This document shows positions 37,340 through 47,446 of a DNA stretch of 64,000 nt, piece after piece. The notes under the pieces are model-generated. The model searched no databases. It was not told the origin of the DNA and saw only the letters and a list, made by a program, of their open reading frames with translations. The position numbers and the translations under genes are program-made. Source of the stretch: Chelonoidis abingdonii (taxonomy: Eukaryota; Chordata; Testudines; Testudinidae); the NCBI RefSeq assembly GCF_003597395.2, contig NC_133774.1, positions 40,387,385 through 40,451,384 on the forward strand, given 5' to 3'. Numbering within the stretch: the stretch's first letter is position 1; each line of letters opens with the position of its first letter.

Positions 37340-38225
37340 CTGTAGTGCCTGGTAAGTAGTAAGGACTTCCCAGATGTTTATGAGGATTGGTCCCTGCTCA
37401 TAGGAGCTTTCAATCCAAGGACAAACAAGTAAACAAATGTCAGAGGAAAAGGAATAAAACTAGGCAATTTGTATGTACAAGTCAACTTGATTCACTGTAA
37501 GCAGCACAGCACAAGTGGATCTTTCACGTCCACATTTTGGTCCACCTGAGAGGGCCTTCCAGATGGGAGCCACATAGAAGAAGGCACAATGGGGATTGTT
37601 TTGAGAATCAGATGGAAATGTGAAGTTGGGAGCAATGGTGGAGTGGTGTGGGCTTTGAAAGTGTTGGCCAGAAGCTTATATATGATAGGCTACTGGATGG
37701 GAAGCCCGTGGAAGGCATCAGAGAAAGAAGTTAAATGATTGAGGAATGAGTTTAGTGGCAACATTTTGTCTGGGCTGCTGGGTGGGGAGGCCAGAGGAAA
37801 GGAGTACTCAAGATGGAATATAAGGAGAACCTGAAATGAGAGAGTTGGCTGTGAAGGTGGAAAAAATAAAGGACTGTTTTTTTTTTAAAAGACGAGGAGG
37901 AAGAAGCAGAAGGATTTGGAAATAGCATTAATGAGTGGGGCAAGGGATTGGAAGAATCAAAAGCGATGCCCAAGCTGTGGGCCAGAGTGACATGGAGGTT
38001 GGTGGGATAGCCTGCAGGGATAGAAAAAGGGGTGAAGAAGAGAAAGATGCTGAAAGGAGGAAAAGGGTCAGAGAAGTAAGAGGACAGCTAGGAGAGGAGC
38101 AGCAAGCACCTTAAAGTCCTAGGAGGCTAAGATGTTGAAGAGGAGAAGCTCCACAGTAATAACAGCAGCAGTACAGGGGTCAGAGGATGAGGCTAGAGTA
38201 GAGAGAACTGGGGTGCTGTACAAAA
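37340..38225. repeat. Unidentified dispersed repeat, purine-rich
   Basis: Begins with a GTCCCTGCTCATAGGAGCTTTCAATCCAAG-like stretch (described here by its key words GTCCCTGCTC, GAGCTTTCAATCC), common in amniote dispersed repeats, and continues as a purine-rich body with GGAGTACTCAAGATGGAATA and GGGCAAGGGATTGGAAGAA. A related body (GGCAGCCGCACTTTGGATGG, AGAGGAGGCCTTGGTAGTC) lies at 42740-42990. The family name is unknown to me. No coding potential. Confidence 0.45.
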
Positions 38226-38229
38226 TTAA

Positions 38230-39010
38230 AACTGTAATTATACTAATCCTGGATACATTGACCTAGAAAAAACAGCCACTTTATTCAGTTTGAAGTGGGG
38301 CTCCCTTCCAAGTGGTAGTACTTAACTTCTAACATGCGTTGAAATGTTTATTTTAAAACTGATATTGAAACCAAAACAATAAAAACAAAAGAAAACAAAG
38401 GTTGTAAAGCACTAAACAAGCTTTTGAAAGTGTTCATTTAAGCATATGGGTAGGATGGGTTAAGAGTATCTATAAAACTAAAATGTTTGTCAGCTTGTGT
38501 GCATTGCAATTACATTTGCCTGAAAACTATAGCAATAAGCCTATTTTAATTGCCAATATAATTATCTAGTAATCAAACAATGACAGGAATATACATGTTG
38601 GATTTCCTACATCAAATCCAAACAAGCCAAACCAATGATCCACTACACACTGTTAAGAACGGTTTACAAAAAAAAGACCTGTACATCAGAAAAGGGTTTT
38701 AAGAAAAATAAAACAAAACTGTCTCTGATTTTTAAGAAGATAAATCCATTTTAACTTGGTAAATAAGTTTCTGTTAAGAAAAAGTAGAATTTTCTAGTAT
38801 TCCAGCTGCACATATTCTCAAATCCAGAGAACATAAAGTGTTTTAACTGGTCTTTACTCAAATTTTTATGTTGAAAAATATAAAAACCTGTTCCACAAAA
38901 CTTATTAAACAATTATTTTTGAGTTCTAACAGTGTTGACAAAAATAAGGGTAAGATCACTATCCCATCTGCCACATCCCTTTCACCCTTAAAATGAACTT
39001 AGATAGTTCC
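38230..39010 (+). other. Intron sequence between repeat and LINE
   Basis: AT-rich DNA with no recognisable element, ending at the poly-T run (39021-39032) that probably marks the 3' end of the antisense LINE. Confidence 0.5.
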
Positions 39011-39111
39011 CAGAAGAAACTTTTTTTTTTTATAACAAGTGTGATTGATATATAATAAAATTCCCTTCTCACCCCTATGGGTGGTATGTGTCTTCCTCAA
39101 CCTCGGGTCCT

Positions 39112-42100
39112 CTACCAGAGGCCTGGGAGTTTGAGGGTTCTGCGCAGTATCTTAGCTGTTCCTAGCACTGCACTCTTCTGGACAGAGAGCTCTGATGTTG
39201 TTCCTGGGATCTGTTGGAGCCACTCACCCAGCTTAGGAGTCACAGCCCCGAGTGCTCCTACCACCACTGGGACCACTTTGGCCTTCACTTTCCACATCCT
39301 CTCTAGTTCCTCTTTCAGGCCCTGGTACTTCTCCAGCTTCTCATATTCCTTCTTCCTGATGTTGCTGTCACTTGGCACTGCTATATCTATCACCACCGCT
39401 GTCTTCTGCTCCTTGTCTATTACCACGATGTCTGGTTGATTGGCCAGTACCTGCCTGTCCGTCTGGATCTGGAAGTCCCACAGAATCTTAGCCCTGCTAT
39501 TCTCCACAACCTTCTGCGGAATCTCCCATCTGGTCTTGGGAGGGTCTAGCCCATACGCTGTGCAGATGTTCCTGTACACAATGCCAGCCACTTGGTTGTG
39601 CCGTTCAGTGTATGCTGTTCCTGCCTGCATCTTACATCCTGCCACTATGTGTTGGACTGTCTCTGAGGCCTCTCTGCACAGTCTGCACCTTGGGTCCTCT
39701 CTAGTGTGGTAGACCCCTGCTTCAATGGATCTGGTGCTCAGTGCCTGTTCCTGTGCTGCTATGATCAGTGCCTCAGTGCTGTCTTTTAGTCCAGCCCTTT
39801 CCAGCCACTGGTAGGATTTCCCAATGTCAGCCACCTCAGCTATCTGTCGATGGTACATCCCATGCAGGGTCTTGTCTTGCCATGGCACTTCTTCTGCTTG
39901 GTCTTCCTCCCATGTCTGCTGCTGCCTCAGGCATTCTCTCAGCAGCTCATCTTTGGGGGCCATCTTACTGATGTACTCCTGGATGTTCCGGGTTTCATCC
40001 AGGACAGTGGCTTTGATGCTCACCAAGCCCCGCCCGCCTTCTTTCCGGCTGGTATACAGTCTCTGGGTGTTGGACTTGGGGTGGAAACCTCCGTGCATTG
40101 TGAGGAGCTTCCGGGTCTTCACATCGGCAGCCTCCATGTCCTCCTTTGGCCAGCTCACTATACCGGCAGGGTATCTGATGACCGGCAGGGCGTATCTGTT
40201 GATGGCGTGGATCTTGTTCTTCCCACTGAGCTGGCTCTTCAGGACCTGTCTTATCCTTTGGTGATACTTGGATGTTGCTGTCTTCCTTGCCTCCTCATCG
40301 TGGTTTCCATGTGACTGTGGGATGCCAAGGTACTTGTAGCTGGTCTGTATGTCTGCTATGTGGCCCGCTGGTAGTTCCACCCCATCAGTCTTGACTACCT
40401 TCCCTCTCTTCACTACCATCCGGCCACACTTCTCCAGTCCGAATGACATCCCGATATCCTCACTGTAGATCCGCGTCAGGTGGATTAGCGAGTCGATGTC
40501 TCGTTCATTCTTAGCATACAGCTTGATGTCATCCATGTAGAGGAGGTGGCTGATGGTAGTTCCACTCCTGAACCTGTACCCGTATCCAGTCCTTGTGATT
40601 ATCTGGCTGAGGGGGTTTAAGCCTATGCAGAACAGCAGCGGGGACAGTGCATCACCTTGGTATATGCCGCACTTGATGGCCACTTGTGCAAGCTGCCTTG
40701 AGTTGACTTCTAGTGTTGTCTTCCATAGTCCCATTGAGTTCTTGAGGAAGGTCCTTAGTGTCCTGTTGACTTTGTATAGCGCCAGACATTCACAGATCCA
40801 CGTGTGCGGCATTGAGTCATAGGCTTTCCTATAGTCAATCCAGGCTGTGCTCAGATTGGTCTGTCTAGACCTTGAGTCTTGGGCGACTGCTCTATCTATG
40901 AGCAACTGGTGTTTTGAGCCTCTGGTGTTGTTCCCAATGCCCTTCTGAGCTGTGCTCATGTACTGGCCCATGTGGTCCTGTAGCTTGGCAGCTATGATGC
41001 CTGATAGGACTTTCCATGTTGTGGGGAGGCAGGTTATTGGCCGGTAGTTGGCCGGTTCTGTCCCCTTGCAGGGGTCTTTCATGATCAGCACTGTCCTTCC
41101 TTGTGTTAGCCAGTTTGGGTGGGAGCCTGCTGCTAGCAGCTGGTTCATCTGTGCTGCTAGGCGTTCATGCACTGCTGTTAATTTCTTTAGCCAGTAGGTG
41201 TGGATCATGTCTGGTCCAGGTGCTGTCCAGCTCTTCATGTTTTTGACCCGCTGCTGGATGTCTTCTACTGTGATGGTGACTGGTTTCTGTTCTGGGAGAT
41301 TGCTGTGCTCTGTTCTCAGGTCCTGCAGCCACTTTGCACTGGTGTTATGAGTCTTCTCTTTCTCCCATATGTTCTTCCAGTACTGTTCAGTTTCTGCTGC
41401 TGGTGGCTCTGCTGTTATTGTGTTGTTGCACTGCAGTTGGGAGTACACCTTGGATGGTTCTTTGGAGAACAGGGCATTTACTTTTTTGGCCTCTGCTTCT
41501 CTAGTGTATCTCCTTAGCCTGGTAGCCAGTGCTGTGAGCCTTTGTTTAGCAGTCTCTAGGGCTTCAGATGGAGTCAGGCCCTTGTATTTTTTCAGTAGCC
41601 GAGTCTTATCCTTAATCTCTACACCCTTCTGTAGTTCCACCAGCTGACTAACTTCTCTCCGAGTCGCCTTGATCTTATCCTCCAACCTCATTTTCCAGGG
41701 TGGGTACATACTGTTGTTCTTCTTGATCGTGTAGCCAAGCATCTCCAGGATTACAGAGGCTGTAGCGTATACCAGTTCATTGGTTTGAGTTATGGTGGTA
41801 GTAGGGATTGTCATGAGGGCTCTATTGGCATCTTCTAACATACTATCTGATGGTACTTCTCCACTGAGCCTTGGTAATCGGTCTCGAGGATTGACTGTAG
41901 CTAGTTTCTCCATGATCTTATGCCTCATATCAGCTGCTGTGCTCTGCAATGGAGGGGGTGGCAGTGAAGTTTCAGTTTCAGGTGTGGGCTGCACATCCAC
42001 TTGTTCTTCCAGGTCTTCTTGAGTCTGGGATGTAATGTGGAGTTGGTCTATCTCAAGCTGTGAGAGCAGCTTCCTCTTTACTATGTTGAAGCGTTGGGTA

Positions 42101-42336
42101 ACTAGCTGTTTCTCAGTAAGTGTGGATGTAGGTCTTTTGTCCATCCATAGTCCCCTCATACGTTTCATATATCCCCTCTCATTAGGTCTACTGTTGTAGT
42201 AGCATTCCATCAATTCCAGGTTCTCTTGTCTCGTCCATGAATGGTTTGTTCCAGTAGCCCACTTATCGTCAGATTGTCCTGGTTCCTCAACATCTGGCGC
42301 GGACCTTGTTAATCCGGGCGACGTCCGAGCCGGCAT
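39112..42336 (-). CDS. Intact R4-like LINE polyprotein (RT + CCHC + restriction-like endonuclease), 1074 aa
   Basis: This protein would copy the element's RNA into a nicked chromosomal target. Residues 30-100 form a Trp/basic-rich segment (SWTRQENLELMECYY) that may bind DNA. The reverse transcriptase spans about 350-700: motif A AWIDYRKAYDSMPH (catalytic Asp about 501), then IYQGDALSPLLFC, then LLYMDDIKLYA with the active-site MDD at 601-603. A C884-x2-C887-x8-H896-x4-C901 finger follows, then the endonuclease motif QPD(969)IVVID...VVID(984)IAVP. The start ATG at 42336 is preceded by an in-frame TGA 15 bases upstream, so the start is well fixed. There is no stop or frameshift in 3.2 kb, which is rare among the decayed elements around it. 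Opposite-strand frames across this interval are shadows. Confidence 0.85.
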   Translation of the reverse strand: MPARTSPGLTRSAPDVEEPGQSDDKWATGTNHSWTRQENLELMECYYNSRPNERGYMKRMRGLWMDKRPTSTLTEKQLVTQRFNIVKRKLLSQLEIDQLHITSQTQEDLEEQVDVQPTPETETSLPPPPLQSTAADMRHKIMEKLATVNPRDRLPRLSGEVPSDSMLEDANRALMTIPTTTITQTNELVYATASVILEMLGYTIKKNNSMYPPWKMRLEDKIKATRREVSQLVELQKGVEIKDKTRLLKKYKGLTPSEALETAKQRLTALATRLRRYTREAEAKKVNALFSKEPSKVYSQLQCNNTITAEPPAAETEQYWKNIWEKEKTHNTSAKWLQDLRTEHSNLPEQKPVTITVEDIQQRVKNMKSWTAPGPDMIHTYWLKKLTAVHERLAAQMNQLLAAGSHPNWLTQGRTVLIMKDPCKGTEPANYRPITCLPTTWKVLSGIIAAKLQDHMGQYMSTAQKGIGNNTRGSKHQLLIDRAVAQDSRSRQTNLSTAWIDYRKAYDSMPHTWICECLALYKVNRTLRTFLKNSMGLWKTTLEVNSRQLAQVAIKCGIYQGDALSPLLFCIGLNPLSQIITRTGYGYRFRSGTTISHLLYMDDIKLYAKNERDIDSLIHLTRIYSEDIGMSFGLEKCGRMVVKRGKVVKTDGVELPAGHIADIQTSYKYLGIPQSHGNHDEEARKTATSKYHQRIRQVLKSQLSGKNKIHAINRYALPVIRYPAGIVSWPKEDMEAADVKTRKLLTMHGGFHPKSNTQRLYTSRKEGGRGLVSIKATVLDETRNIQEYISKMAPKDELLRECLRQQQTWEEDQAEEVPWQDKTLHGMYHRQIAEVADIGKSYQWLERAGLKDSTEALIIAAQEQALSTRSIEAGVYHTREDPRCRLCREASETVQHIVAGCKMQAGTAYTERHNQVAGIVYRNICTAYGLDPPKTRWEIPQKVVENSRAKILWDFQIQTDRQVLANQPDIVVIDKEQKTAVVIDIAVPSDSNIRKKEYEKLEKYQGLKEELERMWKVKAKVVPVVVGALGAVTPKLGEWLQQIPGTTSELSVQKSAVLGTAKILRRTLKLPGLW

Positions 42337-42426
42337 GACTCTCCTAGTTCATGTCACTCTCATATTTGAGGTAGGCAGGTGAAGCGTTAGGGGGTTTTTG
42401 CCCAAGGACTCCTACTGGAAAGTTGG

Positions 42427-42521
42427 GTAGCCACCGGGATTTGAACCCCAGTCTCTCGTATCAAAGGGCGGTCTCCCGTATCAAAGGGTGGCGCTCTTAA
42501 CCACTACGCTATCCAGTCGCC
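42427..42521 (-). promoter_or_regulatory. tRNA-like head with perfect pol III A and B boxes and a 20-bp tandem duplication
   Basis: On the - strand the sequence begins GGCGACTGG and contains TAGCGTAGTGG (42511-42501), a full match to the pol III A box TRGYNNARNNGG, and GGTTCAAATCC (42447-42437), a full match to the B box GGTTCRANTCC. Between them a 20-base unit is duplicated in tandem (42471-42490 and 42451-42470, differing at about two positions). Removing one unit leaves about 76 bases, the length of a tRNA. The acceptor stem pairs only partly (GGCGACT with GGCTACC), so it is not a working tRNA gene. It could be a promoter head of the LINE, a SINE head, or the remains of a tRNA insertion target. 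Confidence 0.65.
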
Positions 42522-42562
42522 ACACACACAGACACACACACACACACACACACAGACACACC
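42522..42562. repeat. (CA)n microsatellite at the 5' border of the LINE
   Basis: Interrupted CA repeat with occasional CAGA units. It directly abuts the tRNA-like head of the antisense LINE. Confidence 0.95.
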
Positions 42563-42739
42563 CCCATATTTCCTGCATTTGTATTGCTATGGACAGTTTA
42601 CTAACATTATTGTATACATGGACTTCACTGGTCACCTTTGTTTTAAGATAACTGTTCACAGATGAATGCTGCAGAACACTGTTTACAGCACCAATTGCAG
42701 AAGTTGCCTCCAAATCTGATTATGGCATGTCTTTAAAGT

Positions 42740-42990
42740 GCCATGCTGAACCTCTTAATAAATGGAGAGTGATCTTGGGGTGACATAGTTAGAACATTTG
42801 AGCCAGGAAGATAATTTTGGCAGCCGCACTTTGGATGGATCTGTAGGGGACAGCATAGGTATCGAAGATAAAGAGGAGGCCTTGGTAGTCAAAATGAGGG
42901 AGGAGTTGCTTGGAGAAGAGATTGAATTTTGGAAGTCTAAAGGGGGAAGAAGGAGCAAAACTTGGACATGGCCTGGGTATGTGGATCTGT
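42740..42990. repeat. Unidentified dispersed repeat
   Basis: Contains TTTTGGCAGCCGCACTTTGG and AAGAGGAGGCCTTGGTAGTC, which resemble the body of the purine-rich repeat at 37340-38225. Family unknown. The small reading frame within it has no recognisable function. Confidence 0.4.
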
Positions 42991-43068
42991 AGAGAGCAGA
43001 GTTAATGCCAAGGGTATGGTTATTGTTTGTTTTTCCTCTTGTGAAGTGTCATAATCTAAGGGTTACCT

Positions 43069-43165
43069 ATCTGACAAGCTCCCATTTGCTTAGTGGCTGA
43101 CGCTGGGGATTGAACTGGGGACTTGTTACAGCACAAGTCTCTACAGCTTGAGCCAAAGAGAGGTT
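43069..43165 (-). mobile_element. tRNA-derived SINE head or tRNA pseudogene
   Basis: On the - strand TGGCTCAAGCTG (43155-43144) approximates an A box, and AGTTCAATCC (43116-43107) approximates a B box at tRNA-like spacing (about 30 bases). The intervening GTAGAGACTTGTGCTGTAAC resembles a D-arm/anticodon region. Both boxes deviate at one or two bases and there is no clean cloverleaf. An old SINE head is more likely than a tRNA gene. Confidence 0.45.
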
Positions 43166-43390
43166 CTGTCCGTTGCAGTTTTGGGCACAAGGGAGAGCAC
43201 ATAACATGCTAACCAGCGGGTTACCTGAGCACTGAGTGGGATCAGTACCAGGTTGTAAGGCCTTCAAGGAACACTTAGGGTAGTGCTGATGGTTCAGTAA
43301 GCGGCTCCTTCTCGGTCAGTATTGCTCTAAACCTATAAAACTGGTTTGTGTGATCATTGTGCTGTTTGAGATACTATCCTTTTAAAATGA

Positions 43391-43657
43391 GGCCAAATCT
43401 ATGCTAGGCATGGTTTGCTGGTATACCAGCGAAGTGCTCCTGGTGTGGATGCATCTCATACGAGCAACACTGCTAGTTCTAGCATGCCTACCCTTTTCTC
43501 CCCCAAGGGAAACAAGCTAAAACAGCAAAAGTTCAGTTTTGCCAGTATGACTGTCTACACTATGGGCTTTTGCTGCCACAGCTAGCTGTATGGGTTGGAA
43601 ATCACACCTCTGACCAACATAGTAATGTTGGCAAAATTTTGTAGTATAGACATGGCC
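43391..43657. mobile_element. Harbinger-type MITE, 267 bp
   Basis: Ends GGCCAAATCTATGCTA and reverse complement GGCCATGTCTATACTA form a 16-base inverted repeat with two mismatches. The flanks TGA (43388-43390) and TGG (43658-43660) are near matches for a 3-bp duplication. No coding capacity. Confidence 0.6.
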
Positions 43658-43884
43658 TGGACTGTAGAACTGAGGTCCAAGATCTTGTATGCCTGCCAAC
43701 TCTTGCTCATTTATTTATTTATTTTATTTTTGAAGGACTGAGTGAAAAAACAAACATTTTGCTAAGAAATAGGAACTTCCCCTTTCTTGGATAAGCACAA
43801 TTTAACATGTTAATACTGCTGTCCTAGTTGGCTTCATTTGTAGAACTATATAGGGTTTATTTGTAACTTCCAAATGGACTTCCT

Positions 43885-45527
43885 GTCCTAGATCATGCAG
43901 GACAAGTTTTTCTAGGTCAAGATGATGTATACCCAAGAGTTCTGAAGGATCTTATCAGTTTAAATGGCTAGGAAAAATCATGCAATCTCATTAAGAAATT
44001 TGACTGCACCAAAGGATTGGAGGGTAACACATGTTGCACCTCCATTTTATAAAAGACTCTTTTAAAGATCCAGAGAATTACAGACCAGTAAGCCTTCTAT
44101 ACCTTGTAAATTAGTTCAAACTCTAACAATAGACTTAAAAAACCCACATACCTGGAAAACGGTATAGGTAGGGTCTAAGCAGATTGGCCAGACACAGCTT
44201 TCCTTTGTAGAAACCAATGTGATAGAATTCTTTGAATGTATGAGGTTATGGATAAAAGAGAACCTGTTAACTAAGAGACTAATTTGTAGTGTTGTGGTAA
44301 CAGCTATAGACACTAAGTCGTCTGGGGTGAGAGAGAGAATATTATCCTGTGTAAGAAACTGTCCAAAAGACAGAAAACAAAGTGGTCATTTTTCATCATA
44401 GGGAAGCAGAATACTAACTGCAGGGTGACTTGAGGTTTCATACTAGAACTGGTGCTTTAAGTGTTGATTAATGATCTGGAAGAAATGGGGTAAGCAGTGT
44501 GGTCGCAAAAACTGCAGAAGACAAAAAATTATTTTAGTCAAAACCAGAGAAGATTCTGAGGAACTCCAGAGAAGCCTAACCAAGCCAGATGAATGGGAGA
44601 GACAATGGCTGATGAAACTCAGTGTTGATTAAATACAAAGTAATATATGTTAAAGGGAAACTTGAACTATTCATACAGATTACATGGTTCAAAATTAACA
44701 GCAGTGACTCAGGAAAAGAAGTTGGGCATCATTGTGGACAGCTCGGTGAAGATCTTAGTTCAGTTTGCATTTATAGCTTAAAAAAACAAGTAAAATTCTA
44801 GGATGCATAAGGAATGGGATGGAGAATGATACAGAAAACATTATCCCATTGTGCAGATTAGGGGTTTACCTTCATCTGGAGTACTGTCTGCAGTACTGAT
44901 TAATTCTGCAATATCCTTTTTGAGATGCAGTTGAGGAGATTCAGAGAAGGGTACGAAGAATGAATAGGACCATGGAAAAAATATCATAGGAAGAGACTTA
45001 AAATATTTGGCCTGTGTATTTTAGAAAGGAAACTAATAACAGGACACATGATCAATGTATACAAAATAATGCATGGTCTAGAGAAGGTAGTTCAGGAGTT
45101 TCTGTTCTATGAGACAGGAAGCACCAGAACAAAGGCACACATAATAATTATTGAAAGGTGTCCAGTTCAAAACTGATAAAAGCAAATGCTACTTCACACC
45201 ACTTCGGAATTCATTGCTGCAGGGTGTTGCTGAGGCCAAGAATTTAGCAAGATTTTGAGTGATTGGACATGTATAGATAACATGAATATCCAGTTATAAT
45301 AGTTAATATGAGGAAAGTATTTTGGAAGATGTGTATAACCATGCTTCTGGGAGATTTTTTAAGACTACATTGAGGGTTAGGGTAACACTTTTTTGTGTAA
45401 CCCACATCTGCCCATTATGGTGTTTCTTGCAACTTCTTCTGAAGCATCTGGTGCTGGCCACTCGGATATTGAGCTAGATGGATCACAGGTGTGATCCAGT
45501 GTGGGAATTATTGTATTCCTGTGCTAC
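43885..45527 (+). mobile_element. CR1 LINE, decayed RT region and 3' end, sense
   Basis: Resembles CR1 in order: GAGAATTACAGACCAGTAAG (the ENYRPVS motif), then ACCTGGAAAACGGTA, a GATGAATGGGAGAGACAATG stretch, GGAGTACTGTCTGCAGTACTG (LEYCLQY), and finally TTGAGCTAGATGGATCACAG, near the CR1 3' terminus. Many indels and stops; no open frame survives. 5' truncated within the reverse transcriptase. Start approximate. Confidence 0.7.
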
Positions 45528-45909
45528 TGCGTACTGTTAAAAGGCACAAGGGTTCCTCCTGAAAAGGAGTTTGAAATTTATTGGCAAATGAAGTGCTTCA
45601 GGTATAAGTTTGAAGCATTTAGGGATCAAAGACATAATATAATTGTGACTGTTAATTTGATCATGTGTTGATTTTATATAATTCAAATGGTGCCTCTAAA
45701 GTAATTCACTTTAATTCTCACTACATTTATAGAAGTTAATTACCATGCTGTTGTGTCGGTAACGTACGGAATGACTGCACTCTGATAGGCTGAAACAGTT
45801 CCATTTTTGCTTACTACAAATTAAAGCATGCTCTTATTGGAAATTTTATTTCCATGCCCTCATCCCCTCCTCTTAATGCTGTCATCGGATGACACTTAAA
45901 GGTTTAAAT

Positions 45910-46243
45910 CAGGAATGGGCAACCTTTGGCATGTGGCTCACCAGGGTAAGCACCCTGGTGGGCCGGGCTGGTTTGTTTACCTTCTGCGTCTGCAGGTTCG
46001 GCCGATCCCAGCTCCCACTGGCCACAGTTTGCCGTCCCAGGCCAAGGGGGGCGGTGGGAAGCCGCGGTCAGCACATCCCTCAGCCCGCACCACTTCCCAC
46101 CGCCCCCTTTGGCTGGGACAGCAAATTGCAGCCAGTGGGAGCTGCAATCGGCCGATCATGCAGATGTGGCAGGTAAACAAACCAGCCTGGCCCGCCAGGG
46201 GGCTTACCCTGGCGAGCTGCAGACCAGAGGTTGCCAATCCCTG
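45910..46243. mobile_element. Non-autonomous hAT element, 334 bp, foldback body
   Basis: Ends CAGGAATGGGCAACCT and AGGTTGCCAATCCCTG are inverted repeats. Flanks GTTTAAAT (45902-45909) and CTTTAAAT (46244-46251) agree in 7 of 8, the hAT target size. Most of the body is a large imperfect palindrome (CCAGGGTAAGCACCCTGGTG...GCTTACCCTGG; CAGCTCCCACTGGC versus GCCAGTGGGAGCTG), so transcripts would fold into a long hairpin. Confidence 0.8.
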
Positions 46244-46251
46244 CTTTAAAT

Positions 46252-47117
46252 GATCTACCGTTAATTGTATGAATATTTTTACAAATTTTAAATGTATATG
46301 TGAAGAGTACTAAAATATGGGTTGAATAAGTGGTTTGCATATGTTTGACTGAAGATAGAAATCTTGTTCAGAATGAGAAGTGGGGGAATTGTGCATAGAT
46401 ACTGTTTGTATTTTAACTAGATTTGATGGATGGTAGTTCCTGAGTAGTCTGCACCATACAGGCTTCTTTTTTTTTCCTGTGCCAGAGTCTAGAAAGGCAC
46501 AACTCTAAATGCAGGATTGAAAGAGAAGTCTAAGCTCCTTGTTTCACTCTCACTTTCAAATATTGTTCTTTTAGAGTGAAATTTCTACACTTGTTCAAAG
46601 GTCAAACGTAATTCAAAAGCTCAAGCCAAGTTGTCTGAGATGTTTTAAAAAGTGTCAACAAGAAAAATGTCTTTTTAATAGTCTTGAGAAATTTAAATTA
46701 AAAATAAAAATGATTCTTCAGCTCAGGACTGGAAAATGGGCTAGTTTTTAAAAAGGTAGCTTTTCATTGTCGTCATAGTCTGTGGAGACAAGCACCTTTC
46801 TGAAATAATTTGCTTCATGGATATCATAACAAATGTTTGAAAAAGACATACTGGCCATGCACGATATTTTTAATTATATAAACATTTTGCTTTTAAGCCC
46901 TAGAAGCACAAATTAAAAATGTATATCCTTATTTATATACTGAACATGTTTGTGTATATATAAATTAAAAATGGCCATAAGTGCATTAAATAAAATCTGT
47001 TTTAAAGACCAGTCATGAATGATAAGTTAACTAATCCTGCGGTGAGGAAGGAACAAATATATGGGAGTGTCTAAACTGACACCATTTAATTGCAGGTTTT
47101 TAAAATATTTCATATAA
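46252..47117 (+). other. Intron sequence, nothing recognised
   Basis: AT-rich intronic DNA without a recognisable element or gene. Confidence 0.5.
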
Positions 47118-47300
47118 TTAGATAGTGCTTTTCACTTTCAAAGCTCAAACGTATGCTAATTAATCCTCATGACACCTCTGAAGCACATAAGTAATATTTA
47201 TCCCCAATTTACAAATAAGGAAAGGGAGTTGGTATTGGTGCTAGGATTAAACTCAAGAATTTCTGGCTCTCAGTTCTATGCTTCTTCCAACAACAAACTG
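47118..47300 (+). mobile_element. MIR-type SINE fragment
   Basis: Reads like MIR: ATGCTAATTAATCCTCATGA, then ATCCCCAATTTACAAATAAG, GCTAGGATTAAACTCAAGAA and CAGTTCTATGCTTCTTCC. These correspond to consensus 'taatcctcacaac', 'ttattatccccattttacagatgagg' and 'gggattcgaacccagg...gctctta'. Old. Confidence 0.65.
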
Positions 47301-47446
47301 TACTTCATTAGAGATTTAGAACTGTGCATTCAGGAGTTGCATTGAATCATAAGAGAAGCATTCTCTTGGAATGGAGCCTTTACCTTTTTTTTGACTTGGA
47401 GTTTATCCCTCCCTGCCAATGGTTGTCTGGGCCTTCAGCTATCTTA

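Larger units (their letters stand above)
39020..42521 (-). mobile_element. R4-like (restriction-endonuclease-type) non-LTR retrotransposon, antisense
   Basis: A single-ORF LINE on the - strand. Its proposed 5' end abuts a CA/TG microsatellite at 42520-42562, followed by a tRNA-like module (42427-42521), a short leader, the ORF (42336-39112) and a short 3' UTR ending in an A-rich tail near 39032-39021. A single ORF with a C-terminal CCHC finger and restriction-like endonuclease, and no apurinic-type endonuclease, defines the R2/R4/NeSL group. There are no N-terminal C2H2 fingers and no protease domain, so R4/Dong/Rex6-like is the best fit. No matching target duplication is visible. Confidence 0.75.

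Noticed and set aside
39077..42022. Many + strand reading frames opposite the LINE (for example 39077-39439, 40200s, 41200-41517)
   Set aside because: They are mirror frames of the intact antisense LINE ORF and show no protein-family features.
42427..42521. A functional tRNA gene
   Set aside because: A and B boxes are perfect, but the acceptor stem pairs poorly and a 20-base duplication sits in the anticodon-arm region.
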